The notes under the pieces: model-generated | What the model saw: only the letters and a program-made list of their open reading frames with translations | The model's database searches: none | Told to the model about the DNA's origin: nothing | From: Turritopsis dohrnii | Lineage: Eukaryota > Cnidaria > Hydrozoa > Anthoathecata > Oceaniidae | Length of the DNA: 64,000 nucleotides | Assembly (NCBI GenBank): GCA_027922465.2 | Contig: BQMF02000048.1 | Location: 1,240,001 to 1,304,000, forward strand | Direction of reading: 5' to 3' | Translations under genes and position numbers: made by a program | In this document: in pieces, positions 21,839 through 34,077 of the stretch | Layout of the letters: each line of letters begins with the position of its first letter | Position numbering within the stretch: position 1 is the stretch's first letter

Positions 21839-22294
21839 AAAAAGTTTCGATACACGTATTGAATTGAAAAAGTTGAATTCATTTTAACTTTTCACGTATG
21901 GTACCGAAATGTATCAAGATCAATCAATCTGGCCAACCAGAGTTAGATTTTTATACGATACGCGTTTCAAAATGTATAAGTGGAAATCTCGCTTTAGACA
22001 CCAATTTCCATCGCACGTAAAAAATCAGAAAGTATCTTGGACAGTGTCTTGAATGAAGTCAATAAATTAATTCACGCGTATGTTTCAACGGCAAAAAGAA
22101 AGTTAAAACAGCAGGGGTACTTGAGAGTGTACTTGGCCAACCAGGTGCACATAAGAAAGTTTTAGCAGAAGTTTTTGCTTGATGAAATGAAAATACACTA
22201 GAATTTCGGCTGTAAAGTGTAAAGTGTAAAGTGTTCACATTTATTGTAAATGTTGGAATAGAGCTATCGTGAATTTCCTTTGAAATAATGCAAT
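21839..22294 (+). repeat. Direct repeat R2, copy 1
   Basis: About 93% identical to 23183-23619 (AAAAAGTTTCGATACA through GAAATAATGCAAT). This copy has GTAAAGT expanded to three units near 22213-22230. Confidence 0.88.
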
Positions 22295-22927
22295 TTTATG
22301 AGACTTAAATAAAAAAGGTGAAATCTCGGCAAACCGGAGCCAGCCCGCTATGCCGGGCTGATTTTATCCATGTGAACACCGTGCAAAACACATAAGTCAA
22401 ACATGACTCGTTTTGGAAATGGAGCTACGTTTTTACAACAAGGTTCATTTTCTTTGACTCACTCTAAAATTTAAAATTTTTAGTTTATCTGAAAAATTTT
22501 AACATGGGCTTTTAAAGATGTAAATAAGCTTTCCAAAAAGGTATCATACTTGATATAAACATATTCCTGTCAAAAGGATTACTTAGAAAACAAAAACACG
22601 TTTTTTTCCCTTACTCACACCTAAAAGATTTTTGCAGCATGTAATAGTCACATATATGATTTCTCGGTATTCGCTCTTATAAAGATGACGTTCCCCACTC
22701 CTCACGTTGCAATAGGCGGTAAAAAGTGGTGATAAAAAGTGCAAAAATGTTCAACTCTGATGTTTACAGAAGAAATGGAAGTTTCTATGGCAACTGTTAG
22801 AGTGTTTGGCTGGTAGAGAAAGCATTTAATGAGGATTACAATCCAACAAACAATTTTTCTGTTCATATCAAAGCACAAGCATAAATTATCTGACACCAGA
22901 TTCTTTTAAAGCCAGCAATAAAATAAT
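22291..22927 (+). repeat. Dispersed repeat R1, copy 2
   Basis: Direct copy of 8708-9312. It begins where R2 copy 1 ends, so one inserted next to or into the other. Confidence 0.85.
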
Positions 22928-23026
22928 ACAATGTTTCGCTCCTTCATAGTATGAAAGGAAAAGGTAACCGCTCGTTCTATTAGTTACACAGACCCAGTTC
23001 GAAGGAAAACTCCGAACCAGGTGGGA

Positions 23027-23168
23027 AAGAAGCTAATAACGATGAAAAGTTATAATTATTATACACCATGTCAGTAACGGAATAAAGAAGGATTTCCACT
23101 TTTGATGCGCGCATGAGCAGGTATCATTTTGAGTTCATTGATTGGTTCTCGAGATAATTAATTATAAT
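23027..23168 (+). repeat. Dispersed repeat R3, copy 2
   Basis: Copy of 13739-13946 without the palindromic insert of copy 1. Confidence 0.75.
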
Positions 23169-23182
23169 TATTCCTTTGTTTC

Positions 23183-23619
23183 AAAAAGTTTCGATACAGG
23201 TATTGAATTGAAAAAGTTCAATTCATTTAACTTCCTCGTATCGTACCGAAATGTATCAAGATCAATCTATCTGGCCAACCAGAGTTAAATTTTTATACGA
23301 TACGCGTTTCAAAATGTATAAGTGGAAATCTCGCTTTAGACACCAATTTCCATCGCACGTAAAAAATCAGAAAGTATCTTGGACAGTGTCTAGAATGAAG
23401 TCAATAAATTAATTCACGCGTATGTTTCAACGGCAAAAAGAAAGTTAAAGCAGCAGGAGTACTTGAGAGTGTACTTGGCCAACCAGGTGCACATAAGAAA
23501 GTTTTAGAATTTTTTGCTTGATGAAATGAAATTATACTAGAATTTCGGCTGTAAAGTGTTCACATTTATTGTAAATGTTAGAATAGAGCTATCGTGAATT
23601 TCCTTTGAAATAATGCAAT
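23183..23619 (+). repeat. Direct repeat R2, copy 2
   Basis: Second copy of 21839-22294. The two R2 copies bracket R1 and R3. Confidence 0.88.
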
Positions 23620-24233
23620 ACAGTTCAGTCAATATTGTGAGCTTTGTTTTTTGAATGTCGAGATCCTATGCACTTGCAGCAAATCGATTTAATAAATATT
23701 TGATATTGCTGCAAAATATTAGCTACTTTTTATAGATTGCAGACCGATATTCACTGTTGCAACATCCTTAAGTTTGAACATGTGTTTTTCAAAAAATGAA
23801 AAAACGTATATCTGTCGTATGTGTTTTTCAAGAAATGAAACATGATATATAACTTGTAATAGGGCATTGAGTAATAGGCTTTTATCAGAATTTGCGAGCG
23901 TATTTTGCGTAATGGATGCCTCCCAGTATGTGTTCATACTAGAATAGTTTCTGTTTATAAAAGTCTGTTTATACAGAAAGAAAAACCTCTTCTTGATTGA
24001 ACTTTTTATTTATTAAATTAGCTGTTAGTACTTTCATTGCTATTATAGGGAGTATAAATATTTTGTAGCTAATATTTTTTCACAGTAATTGGAATTTCAT
24101 TGTGATCATGGTTCACGTACGAGCCGAAGCTAAATAAATATTCTGCTTTTTCTTAAACTCTCCGCAAGATGGATGTGTTCTCATAACGTTTGTAAGAATA
24201 TTTCAAGTTGTGTACCGTTTGTTATACTGTCAC
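23620..24233. other. Intergenic, nothing firm
   Basis: A duplicated GTGTTTTTCAA.AAATGAAA word at 23779-23840. No supported gene. Confidence 0.4.
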
Positions 24234-24372
24234 ATGTTTCCATAGAGACCAACAAATATTTTACTATTGATGTCATGAAAAGAGCAATTTGATACATCGT
24301 TTACTTTTGCTTTAAAAATAACATCGCTTGTTGCGTTATGATCACACTCACCATAAAGAATTTGTGAATCCG
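24234..24372 (-). CDS. Possible internal coding exon, unknown protein
   Basis: On the minus strand a pyrimidine-rich acceptor (TTTTTTCTGTCGTAG) precedes an open frame reading DSQILYGECDHNATSDVIF and on to KIFVGLYGN. It ends at a GT (ACAT|GTGACAG). Two cysteines and two N-glycosylation sequons (NAT, NCS) suggest a secreted or extracellular domain. The donor is not a strong match, no neighbouring exons were found, and I do not recognise the domain. Confidence 0.22.
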
Positions 24373-25399
24373 CTACGACAGAAAAAACTCGCAAGTATAT
24401 GCGTATTCGATAAACATATCTGATACTTGTTTTATGCAACGCCTTTCGAAACTTTGAAGTAGAAAGGAGACAGACGATAAAAAATTGATAGTGAATTAAA
24501 TTTCCAGGTGTGTTCATTTTTTCCGTTTTAAGTTTCCCTTTTATGTGTAACGTAGAATTCAACTCAGATAAGCAAAAATATCTATAACTATATCTAAAAC
24601 TATAAGGCTTTACCAGAGAAATCTGTGACGTTTTTACCAGCTTGCAAACCGAGAGTTTATCAAATATCCATGACTACAATACAGGTCAGCTTATTGTGAA
24701 AGCAACTGTCGGGAAGGGGATGTGTAGGGTCTAATTTCCCTCTAATTTCAAGTTTGTTTAAAACACCCTAATGTTTAAAATAATAAATGTTGTTTTATGA
24801 TCTATAAAAGTCCATTCGTAAACGTTGTACACTCCTCGTACTTTGGTTAATATCTCAATGTAGAATGTTCAGAAATTTGGATTACTTGTTTATAAGTTGC
24901 CGTTTCACTATTGCCTCTACAGACAGAAAGTGGTAGGTTAGTTTTAAAATAAAAATGTGAAAATATTCTGTTTAATTAAGATTTTCATGTAAATACAACA
25001 CAAAATACGTCTGAAGGGGTAAAATTTCGTGTTTGGAACAGTAGATGGTGTAAAGGCACCGTCAGTCTATTCCAGTCTACAGTCTATTCCAAGTAGTCAT
25101 TGGTATTCTTTAGCAATAATGGCCATAGTTTCTTCTGTGAAAAGTGAGCAGCATTGGAGAGATATTACTTTCATCTTTCGAAAATAGTCAAAGTAATGAA
25201 TATATCATTCGTTTGACTAAAATAAAAGTATCAGTGTTTCAACTACAAGGATTGCAAATGAGGAATAAAAATAACAGCACTAAGTATTTGCAGGAATTTA
25301 TTTTGGTTTTGTTAATGAAATTTCTATTGTGTGAATTCTCACTTCGTGATTAGAAATTCGCAGAATGCACATTTAATCAAATGTTTCTTATTTTTGCAG
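24373..25399. other. Intergenic or first-intron sequence
   Basis: No supported gene. A short CAGTCTATTCCA tandem lies at 25063-25090. Confidence 0.35.
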
Positions 25400-25804
25400 C
25401 AATAACAGCAACACTTCGTTAACAGAATCAAAGACAGTTGTCAAGAATAGTTAGGAGGGATACACCTTCAGAAAAATGCATACTTAAACTCCTGTAAGTA
25501 AATTTCGATATCAATTGACATGAAATTACTAAAATATTTTTTAATTTTTTTTCTGTTCATTGGATTAAGAGAAGCAGTTTAAAAATTCTGTTATCTGTCT
25601 CTCAGTCTGTTTTAAACCAGTAGAGATAGTTTCAAAATTGATCAAAAGATTCAAGGGATTCAGATTTTAGGTTTTTGGTCCAGTTAAAAATTGGTTATTC
25701 TCAATTTTTCTAAGGTTAAGAATTTTTATACACCAATTATTTAATAGAATTTGTGTGTGGTGCTTAAGCCACCAATTACGCCCTCGTTGCAAAGATTTAA
25801 ATTA

Positions 25805-26577
25805 AAGTCTGTCTCAATATAATGTAGCGATTTTACGTGAAACATCAAATCTCCAACTTTCAACAAAAAACGGGGGTATCTTTTCTTTCATCAACAGCTC
25901 AATTAAAATTTGAAAAGTGTTACAGTAATGCGTTGATGTTTGTTGACCATTAAGCAAAACAAAGGGAAGCAGCTTAATTGTTTTTTATTGTTAAAACGAT
26001 GTGGAATAAAAAAGTCACACAGATCTTGAAAGCGTTTTTGTTGAACACAATAAGATATCTTTTAAATACAAAGCTATGAAACCGTATGATACAATAGAAA
26101 GTAAACTTTGATTATTCCCAAAACACAAATAACAGTTTCTCAAAAGATAATTTAAAAGGTCGTTGAATGTGATGTGTTTAAAAAATTGTTCCACCATCAT
26201 TGCCCCCGTTTTTTGTTGAAAGTTGGAGATTTGATGTTTCACGTAAAATCGCTACTGAGGGGTACTTCGGGTCCCATATCTTCTGAACGACCCATTGGTT
26301 TGCCCTCAAACTTTATAACTTTTTTTTGCCTAAGGCAGGGCTACCACTGGTGCAGAAATGATAGTTATAGCTTAAGTAGAAAAAAAGCTTTATTTTTTAA
26401 ATTGCAAATTTAACCGCTAAAAATCGCGTATTTTTCAACCAAAAATATATTTAAATATAGTGCTCTTGATTATCTAAAACATGCAAAAAAAATATTTGGA
26501 ATCGGAAGTGGCTATCAAAAGTTATGAGGTAATTTGTTTCCACTGCCAATTATATTGAGACAGACTTTACAACTAAC
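25805..26577. mobile_element. TA-flanked MITE with inner inverted repeat (773 bp)
   Basis: Ends AAGTCTGTCTCAATATAAT and its complement, with TA on each side. A 60-bp inner segment (GTAGCGATTTTACGTGAAAC onward) is repeated inverted at 26200-26255, giving a fold-back structure. It sits in the intron between leader exons A and B. No transposase. Confidence 0.78.
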
Positions 26578-27069
26578 TACCTACTGTATACTGAAATTTC
26601 ACAGTCGGTTCAAACATCTAAAATTTGCCTGCATCCAGCAGCATTGGTTTACTTTATTCTAGATTTTCTAAACTTTCTTTTATATAGTTTTGTAACGTTT
26701 ACAAACCTAGTATATTGTAGCTCCTGCAGCAATCACCTTGAAGTATCAGTCTGAACTAGTTCCTCTTTCTGCATCGGTACAGTGGGCCAAATACATGTGA
26801 GTTATAACTTCAATAATTTAAACTTCTCTTTGACTTGACAGAATTTACAGTTTTTTTTGTCATAAAATTTCTGTTATTTGAAAAAAATGTTACAAAGTCA
26901 CATTCTTGACCTGAATGAGTGAAACTGCTATAATGTTTATTGAGTCATTTTTCACACGGTCGTTGCAGTCGATTGCATCCCCAAATTACGTTAAAGAGAC
27001 TCAACAACGCAAATTGACAGAATGAGCACTCCAGCAAGGAACTGTAAAATATAAATTCTTTGAGAATAT

Positions 27070-28800
27070 TTCATTGGGTATGCGGACTTAAATTTCACTA
27101 ACCAGACTTATCCTGAGTTTTTGACGATGTTGAAATCTATGGGATGGTATCTCATGGGTTTCTTTTCTCCATTTCTAAAGTTTCCAAAGCTTGAAATTCG
27201 GAAAGTAGCGAGTGACTGCTTTTAGTTTGTCTGTCAAAGGAATACATCAATATTATTAAAAGATTACTTTAACTGTCATTGCAATCAAATATGCAATTGA
27301 TCATTTTCATAGATTTTGAATCTTGAAACTTGAATCCAACAAGAAGTAACGGAAAGCAACACTTTCTCCTTTTATTGCACCTAACCTCTTCTGTAAGAAT
27401 TTTAAACTTTTTAAAAGATAATTATTGTCGACGTTGCAGATTTCTTGAATTGTGCTTCCAGTTTTCCAGGTTTTATTGTACCTAGTTGTTTAAAAAGTTA
27501 TCAAGCCTGTACTTAATTGTTCTTATAGCTCTTGATCAAAATTTTACAAGGTTTGCTTCTCCTTTTTAGTTGCAGAAGCTTAAAACAACACTTACTAAGC
27601 TCATCCAACAACATCCTACTGAAAGTAGCAGTAAAGCAGCACTTCTTCATCTTGTTCCAACAATCAGGTATTGCCCAGAATGTCTAAACTATTTCTTATA
27701 AGGAAATGCAGATTTAATCAGCTCAAAATATCTCCCTGGCCCTGTTTGTCCTCTTCACATGCTAAATTTGTTGTTACTTGGAAAAGAATGATTTAAACCC
27801 TTTGCACATTCCTTACAGGAGTGAGAAGCCAAACCGGTTTTGCTTGGATTGACAAACTTTTGCTTCTCGGTTTCTTAAGGATTTAGATTTTAGGTTTTTG
27901 ATCCAGTTTCACTATCAAACTGGCATGTTTATATTTACATGCTTTTGTATTTCAGAAACCAACGCGCAAATCTACTAAAAGATAGCCATAAACCAACATC
28001 AACAAGTTGAACTAAAGATTTTTATCAAGGTATTTTATTGGGTATGCAGATATAAATTTAACATTCAAACTTATCCTGAATTCTTTGCTATGTTGATATT
28101 CCTATCTCATGGGATTCTTTCCTCCATTTCTAAAATCTTCATAACTTGAAATTGAAAATGTAGCCAACGACTGTTTTTAGGTTGTCTGTAAAGGAATAGC
28201 TACATATCAATGTTATTAAAAGTTTACTTTAACTGTCATTGTAATCAAACATGCAATTGATCTTTTTCATAGAACTTGATCAAAATGTTTGGTTTGCTTT
28301 CTTTTTCAGCCATAGAAATAGAAAACATCTATGTATCCAACAAAAAGTAACTACAAAGCAACGCTTCCTCCTCTTATTGCAGCTTACCTCTTCCGTAAGA
28401 ATTTTAAAATTTTTAAAGATAATTAATTTTAAAGATAATTGTATATGTTGCAGATGTCTTGAATTGTGCTACTGGTTCTCCAGTTTTTAATGTACCAAGT
28501 TGATTTAAAAATTATTTCAGTCAAACATAGACTTAATTGTTCTTATAGCTCTTGATCAAAGTTTTACAAGGTTTGTTTCTCCTTTTTAGTTGCAGAAGCT
28601 TAAAACAACACTTACTAAGGTCATCCAACAACATCCTACTGAAAGTAGCAGCAAAGCAGCATAAGAACAATTCCTCATCTTGTTCCAAGTTGCTACATTT
28701 GTGGAAAGAAACAGGTATTGCCTGGAATGTCTAAACTATTTCTTATAAGGAAACGCAGATTTAATCAGCTCCAAGTATTTCCCTGGCCCTGTTGTTCCCC
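27070..28800 (+). repeat. Tandem segmental duplication of a three-exon block
   Basis: 27070-27780 and 28030-28800 match over introns as well as exons, for example TTGGGTATGC.GA, CTCATGGG.TTCTTT, CTTGATCAAA.TTTTACAAGG and TCTAAACTATTTCTTATAAG. Copies are about 85-90% alike by eye, so the duplication is moderately old. Confidence 0.85.
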
Positions 28801-29696
28801 TTCGTATGCACGTTTGCATAAACTCTTGTGGTTTAAATATTCAATAACTTTGTATTCCTCTTTCACAGAATTTACAAATTCATTTATCATGATGCTTCTA
28901 AATTTTTAGTTACTTGGATGAGAACGATTTAAACCCCTTGCGTATTCCTTAACGGAGTGAGAGAAAAACCAAACCATTTTTGACTGGATTAAGTAACTTT
29001 TGCTTCTCGGCTTATTAAGGATCATTTTTGAATTGGTGCTTATCTGTTTTTAGTGCTTCAACGTAGTTCATCATTGAACTGTTTGCTTTTTTGGCTGTTT
29101 AAATGTATCTAAAATTTATTTTAACTTTGACTGACATAGTCTAACGGAGGCATTTTGAAATAGATATTATAAATCAAAATCTAACATGAATTTTCTGTTC
29201 TTTCACTAGATTTTTTGTTTAATAATAAAACCCAGACCCAGATTATTTTCACATTTTGTCATGTTAGACACCTTAAGTAAAATAAGTAAAATTAAAAAAA
29301 ACCAATAACATCATCATTAAACCTTCAGGAGATTTTATGCTTTTTGTCGCTTTCTTTTTCCGACTGACAGAAAAATCATCCGGAAGTACCTGAGATTACT
29401 TATTATTGTTTCCTGAAAATGCAAAGGTTTTCATAGCAAGCTGATTATTTAAATTTCTTTTCGACTCAGTTTCTTTTATTGGCTGCATGGCAGTAATTAC
29501 AGTAGAGCCATTAAGCAAATTGTTACTTTGAACAAAAACACATGTAAGGTAAGGATTGTACACGTCAAAATTATAGTTTGCAAAATGTCTATTGCTTTTT
29601 TGAGGTAGTATATCAAGTAGTTAAGTCTGCCGTGGGTCTTACGTTAACCTTTATTTTTTTAATAACATTTGATAAGGGTTACTTCTCTCTTTTTAG
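28801..29696. other. Intronic or intergenic
   Basis: Between leader exons H and I. A further acceptor-like site (TTTTTCCGACTGACAG, near 29371) may start another short exon, without a convincing donor. Confidence 0.3.
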
Positions 29697-30915
29697 TAAT
29701 AAGAATCGAATAGTCTCGCTGTAACAGAACTAAGAAGGTCGACATACCCAACAAAAAGTTACAACTTAACAACACGGCATCGGACAACTGAAGATAACTA
29801 TTCGTGTAAGATTTCAGTTTCAGTTTCCATAAAACCTTCACAGTTTGAGTTCCTCTTTAATTGTTCAATAGACATAACAATTGATGCTGTCACTGTATGC
29901 TTTTAATTTTCCTCGTTTTAGATAGAATCGGTTGTATTCAGCATCTGTTTTTCTCAGCACTAATAAAATCTTGGTAGGTGAAAAAGTAGATTACCGTTTT
30001 TCCTCTTTTTAGCACCCCCTCTAATAAACGCCCCCAGAATTTTCGAAAAAATTTAAGAGCTACGAAAGAAGAAAGAAGGAAGAAATAAGGAAGTATGTTA
30101 AACCTACTCCCTTTTCAGCTTATTAAATTAAATATTTCAATTATACTAGAAAAAGGAAACGCAACAAAGATTCGAACATAATTATTTTTGCTTTCCATGT
30201 ATTTCATCCAATGTAACATTTTTTTGCCATTTAAAACATATACATTTTTATTTTTAATGGTGAAAATGAAGCGAATTTAGAATTTAGAAGTTCTTATTAT
30301 TTCTTTTTCATTTCTGTACTTTAAAAATTGAAGGTTAAAAATTGGTTTTTTAGACAGATCATAAAAGCAATAACTCCAGATAATTTAAAAAATTAGCCAG
30401 GGAACTGATATTTCACTATATCTCTTTTTTGTAACATTTGTTCAAAATATGACAAATTTTACTTTTGATTTTCAGTGATGGAAATAGACAAGCAGCACTT
30501 GGCTTACTGAATCAAGATCATCGACAAATCAGCTAAAAACAAGCAACGCAGCCACTTGTTATTTCACATTTGCAGAATACCATTTCGGTAAGAGGTTTTT
30601 GTTTGAAATAAGTAGAAGAAGTTCATTACAATAACTTAAGATTGAAACATCTTGAAACGAGACGATAATGTCATTTTAATTTCCTAATTTCGGATTTTTA
30701 TTGTAAGGTTACATACACATTCTAGATAAATGAAAAGAGAAATTACAAAAATCTACATGCCTTTGAAAATTTTGAAAAACAAGATTTTACAAATGTTTGT
30801 TCCAATGCTCTCTTTCTAAAATTAAATTTTTGCTTTTTTGCAGCAAAGCTTTGAAAGCAACTGATTTATTGCAAGTAAATCAACACTATCGATAAACTAT
30901 TGTGTCTGTTGAATT

Positions 30916-32745
30916 ATGGCAACGGGTCCATCACCTTCAAACACGTAAGATATTATTTCATTTATGACATGCATGGTAACCAAATATAGCAGAAAACCCT
31001 CATGCGTTGAGTTTCATTTTGATCTCAGCAACAGAACCTATAATTGAAAACTTGGCTGTTTCCGCAAAGAGCAATTTCAAGTTGCTGATTTCAAGTTTTT
31101 TGCATTTGAACTGCTATTTAAAATTTTGGTGAAATTTTTACTAAAAATCATTTGGTTGTCTTTTGGGGCCAATACAAAACTTTAAAGAAGATTTTAAATT
31201 TCGCCACAAGGGGATTGTGATCAATTCGGGGATCATGCAAATTAACCAGTTAATTTACATAATTCCCGATAGGGTTAGGGTTAGGGTTATTATGTATAAT
31301 AACCGGGGGATATGCATAATTCCCAATTTATCATGTTCCCCGTAACATATATACTAGAAAACTTGGCTTCAAAAAATATAATTTATCACGGAAAATAATG
31401 TTTCATTTCCAAAGTCATTTACAGCTCTAAGGTCTGTTTTTTGTTTTTGACCTTCGTATTTTGATTTCACCAGGTTACCTGCCAGTACCAATAGCAACAC
31501 AAGTGGTGAAGATGACAATGTAAGTTAAAATTAAAATTATAACAACAGAATGACTTGTTACTTTTTCAATTTAACATGAAATATGGGGTTAAATGAAAAA
31601 GTTTTTTTTCACAAATTCAAATTACAGGTCAAAGTAATTTTAACCATTCTTTAACTAACCTTTCCCACAAAACCTTTCTGGGAACTCAGGTGAATTTTAT
31701 ACTATGTGGTTCATCTGACAGTGCTTCCAAAATAATGAAAATCCTCCACTAGAAAACCAATTCTCAGAAAGACACTTTGGTTCGAAACTGCAGTTGCAAA
31801 GCTTATTTTCATAAATGCTTCCTGTTTTATGTGTTTCATCTTGCCCCACAAATTTTGTTGCAACATTTAATTTCTTTTTCGCTTTTTTCGCTTATCATTT
31901 GCGAAAAAGTGATTCGATTAAGCTAAGTGTCCACGAGCAAAATAAGTTCTTCGCAAATTATTTTCGCAAAAAAAATAAATTCTTGCTCTGGTGGACACAC
32001 ATTTGCGAAAGTAATCACCTTTTATTCTCCAAAAAAAGTCACCTATGTTTTTGCGAAATGAATTGAAAATGCTTTCAATCAAAAAAATAAGTTCTTCGCC
32101 AAAAATTAAAACTTCATAGGAATACCGAACAAACTATGACGTAAATGAAATTAAGTTTCAAAAGATGTTTTGTTGAGAATCGTAATCACTTGAAGGTAAA
32201 GACCGAAAGTGATCTAAAGTGTGTTGTAGTGTATATATGTGTGTATGATCTAAAGTGTGTTGTAGTGCATATATGTGTGTATGATCTAAACTGAAAGCAT
32301 GGGTAGGAAGGGTTTGTTGGATATAACTGAACAAGAAGAATCGGAAATACCCTGACAAAACTTCCAAGCATTATAAGGATAGAACCATTGTCGAAAATGC
32401 GTGGGTAAATTTTGACAAAGAGCTTGGAAATAAACACTGTATTCAATCCTTTCTCTGTAAATTTGTTGAACTCAAACTGTGCGTTTTCTATTTCTTTTCC
32501 TCGTGAGTATCAAAGCAAGTGCGCATTGCATTAGAACAAAAAATGTTTCAATTAGCTTCCACTCTCTTCCAGAATTGTAAAATTACAGTTTTTGAAAGCC
32601 AGAACAAACCTTGTAAATGGAAAATATGAAATGACTTACTTATCCTTATTTCCAGCTCGATCGAACATCATTAACCGTTTTCCTCTATTATCTTCTATTA
32701 TCTACGATCGTTGTCAGTTCTTCTGCTGGTAATACGGTACCTTGA
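30916..32745 (+). CDS. Three-exon gene for a small single-pass membrane protein (or N-terminus of a larger one)
   Basis: Exon K 30844-30944 has an in-frame stop at 30910-30912 and then ATG at 30916, ending AACAC|GTAAGA. Exon L 31474-31519 follows CACCAG and ends GACAAT|GTAAGTT. Exon M starts at 32656 after ATTTCCAG. All junctions keep frame. The product begins MATGPSPSNTLPASTNSNTS, has an acidic GEDDN, then LDR and a hydrophobic helix (TVFLYYLLLSTIVV, about residues 32-45). NTS at 18-20 is an N-glycosylation sequon. If a donor at 32728|GTAATA is used, the protein continues in exons I cannot find. If not, TGA at 32743-32745 ends a 54-residue protein. No family recognised. A LINE 3' end begins 20-40 bp downstream. 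None of these exons is long enough to stand out as an ORF. Confidence 0.5.
31240..31345. repeat. Short interstitial TTAGGG repeat in a partial palindrome
   Basis: Three GGGTTA units in a row at about 31270-31288, flanked by AATTCCCGAT and CCGGGGGATATGCATAATTC, which are related in inverted order. Confidence 0.55.
31520..32655. other. Intron of the small membrane-protein gene
   Basis: No further exon seen. Holds a 36-bp tandem repeat at 32211-32290. Confidence 0.4.
32211..32290. repeat. 36-bp tandem repeat, 2.2 copies
   Basis: GATCTAAAGTGTGTTGTAGT starts at 32211 and 32247, and a partial copy starts at 32283. Confidence 0.85.
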
Positions 32746-32764
32746 TGCATATAAGTAGTTTCTC

Positions 32765-32773
32765 GTCTTCACC

Positions 32774-32813
<40 letters not shown>

Positions 32814-33620
32814 TTATTTGGTATAGAAGGTCGTGTAAATAATTACAACTGTCAGTGACAAACACTGATGTGGACCTACTAGATAAAATAAATTAAGATT
32901 AAAATCTAAAAATCTGAAAATAGCTATATATACGATAAAATTATGTAAATAAATAAATTAAAATCATGAACAATTGAAGCTTTAAAATTGAACAAAGGTT
33001 TATAACGGTAAGGTATAAGGCAGAATAGTATTAAAAACTGGCATGTTAAGGCCACTGAACGAATCAGACTTGACTTTAAAAACACATGACTACAGAGAAC
33101 CAACATAGAGAATTTGGATTAAATAAAACTGATAAAATTGATAACTACAGTTTAACAGTTTCTAATAGTACACATAATGGTCATGATGCAATGTTCTACC
33201 GGTGGTCACAAAATTTATGTTGTCGATTGACTTCGATTTCTTCAAGGCCCTTTTGAAGGCCTCAGGTGTCGGCTTTGTACGAATATCCATCAAACAATAG
33301 GTGCTCTATGTACAAATGAACGCTTGTAGTCAACATATTTGAAACTTGTTATTTGGAGTCTTTGAGCATTCCTAGTCGAGCAGGTTGAGTTTGATTTTGT
33401 GATGAGGTTATAGAGCAGAGGTGAAGTTAAACGGTTATAAATTTTGAAAGTTTTGCAAGCAATTTATAGTAGTGTTGAATACGTTTCCAATTAGCGATTT
33501 CGAGAACTTGTAAGCAAGGGATGTTCTTGCTTATGCGATTGATAAAACGAGCAGCACGGATATGCGTATTCTCAATGCATGACATCAGAGCAGATGAGCA
33601 GTTATTATTACGGTAGCAGC
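32765..33620 (-). pseudogene. 5'-truncated LINE copy: reverse transcriptase C-terminus and 3' end
   Basis: On the minus strand from 33620 downward the translation shows the C-terminal LINE signature ENTHIRAARFINRI, then LEIANWKRIQHYY, interrupted later by several stops. The 3' end carries an (ATT)n microsatellite at 32780-32812, typical of these LINEs. It lies just after exon M of the small membrane-protein gene. Confidence 0.75.
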
Positions 33621-34077
33621 GAAAGCGAATACCGTATTAAAACACCCGTGGACTCCTACTCCTACTCCTACTCCTCCGGCCGAAATGGCAATTAGTCTGC
33701 GATTTAGAGTCTGCGAGTCCCCACTAAAAACTCAATATACATTCTAATGAACGAACGCAGCCTTTTGAATTTTCGAAGGTTTTCAATCACATACATTTAA
33801 ATTACGTTTTCTTTGATATTTTATCACTTAATTGATGAAGGAATGGATATTAATCAAATAGGTCTCCATAAAACTGTGACTTTTAGTTACTTATGGTACT
33901 GAATCAATGTACTTTGGCACTTGAAAATAGATATGTTTTTCGTGTCAGCAAAGCACGGATCAGACTTTCTTATTACTTTCTACGTTTGTTAGCTATCTGT
34001 TCTGTCTTTGAACATCAAGGTTTTCAAAAATGGAGTTGAAAAAAAGGCAGTTATCTCTTTGAATTCATTTTCGGTTC
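33621..34077. other. Intergenic
   Basis: Contains a (CTCCTA)n run at 33651-33672 beside ACACCCGTGG, resembling in inverted form the TAGTAGTAG...CCACGGGT segment at 14716-14780. No gene. Confidence 0.4.

Larger units (their letters stand above)
25400..30587 (+). other. Array of about ten short leader-like exons
   Basis: Segments bounded by acceptor and donor consensus, all on the plus strand: A 25400-25493, B 26730-26796, C 26969-27043, D 27313-27392, E 27570-27667, F 27956-28029, G 28310-28394, H 28590-28714, I 29697-29805, J 30476-30587. Typical edges are CTCCTTTTTAG before E and H, and GTAAGAAT after D and G. C-D-E and F-G-H are tandem copies, offset by about 987-1020 bp. G, I and J share words (ATAGAAATAGA, CCAACAAAAAGT), suggesting older duplications. 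Most have stops in every frame; B, E, G and H have one open frame throughout. I read them as 5' UTR or alternative leader exons of the coding exons at 30.9-32.7 kb. No transcript evidence. Confidence 0.5.

Noticed and set aside
32158..32446. Two antisense ORFs with HTHIYTLQHTLD-like repeats
   Set aside because: They are translations of the 36-bp tandem repeat.
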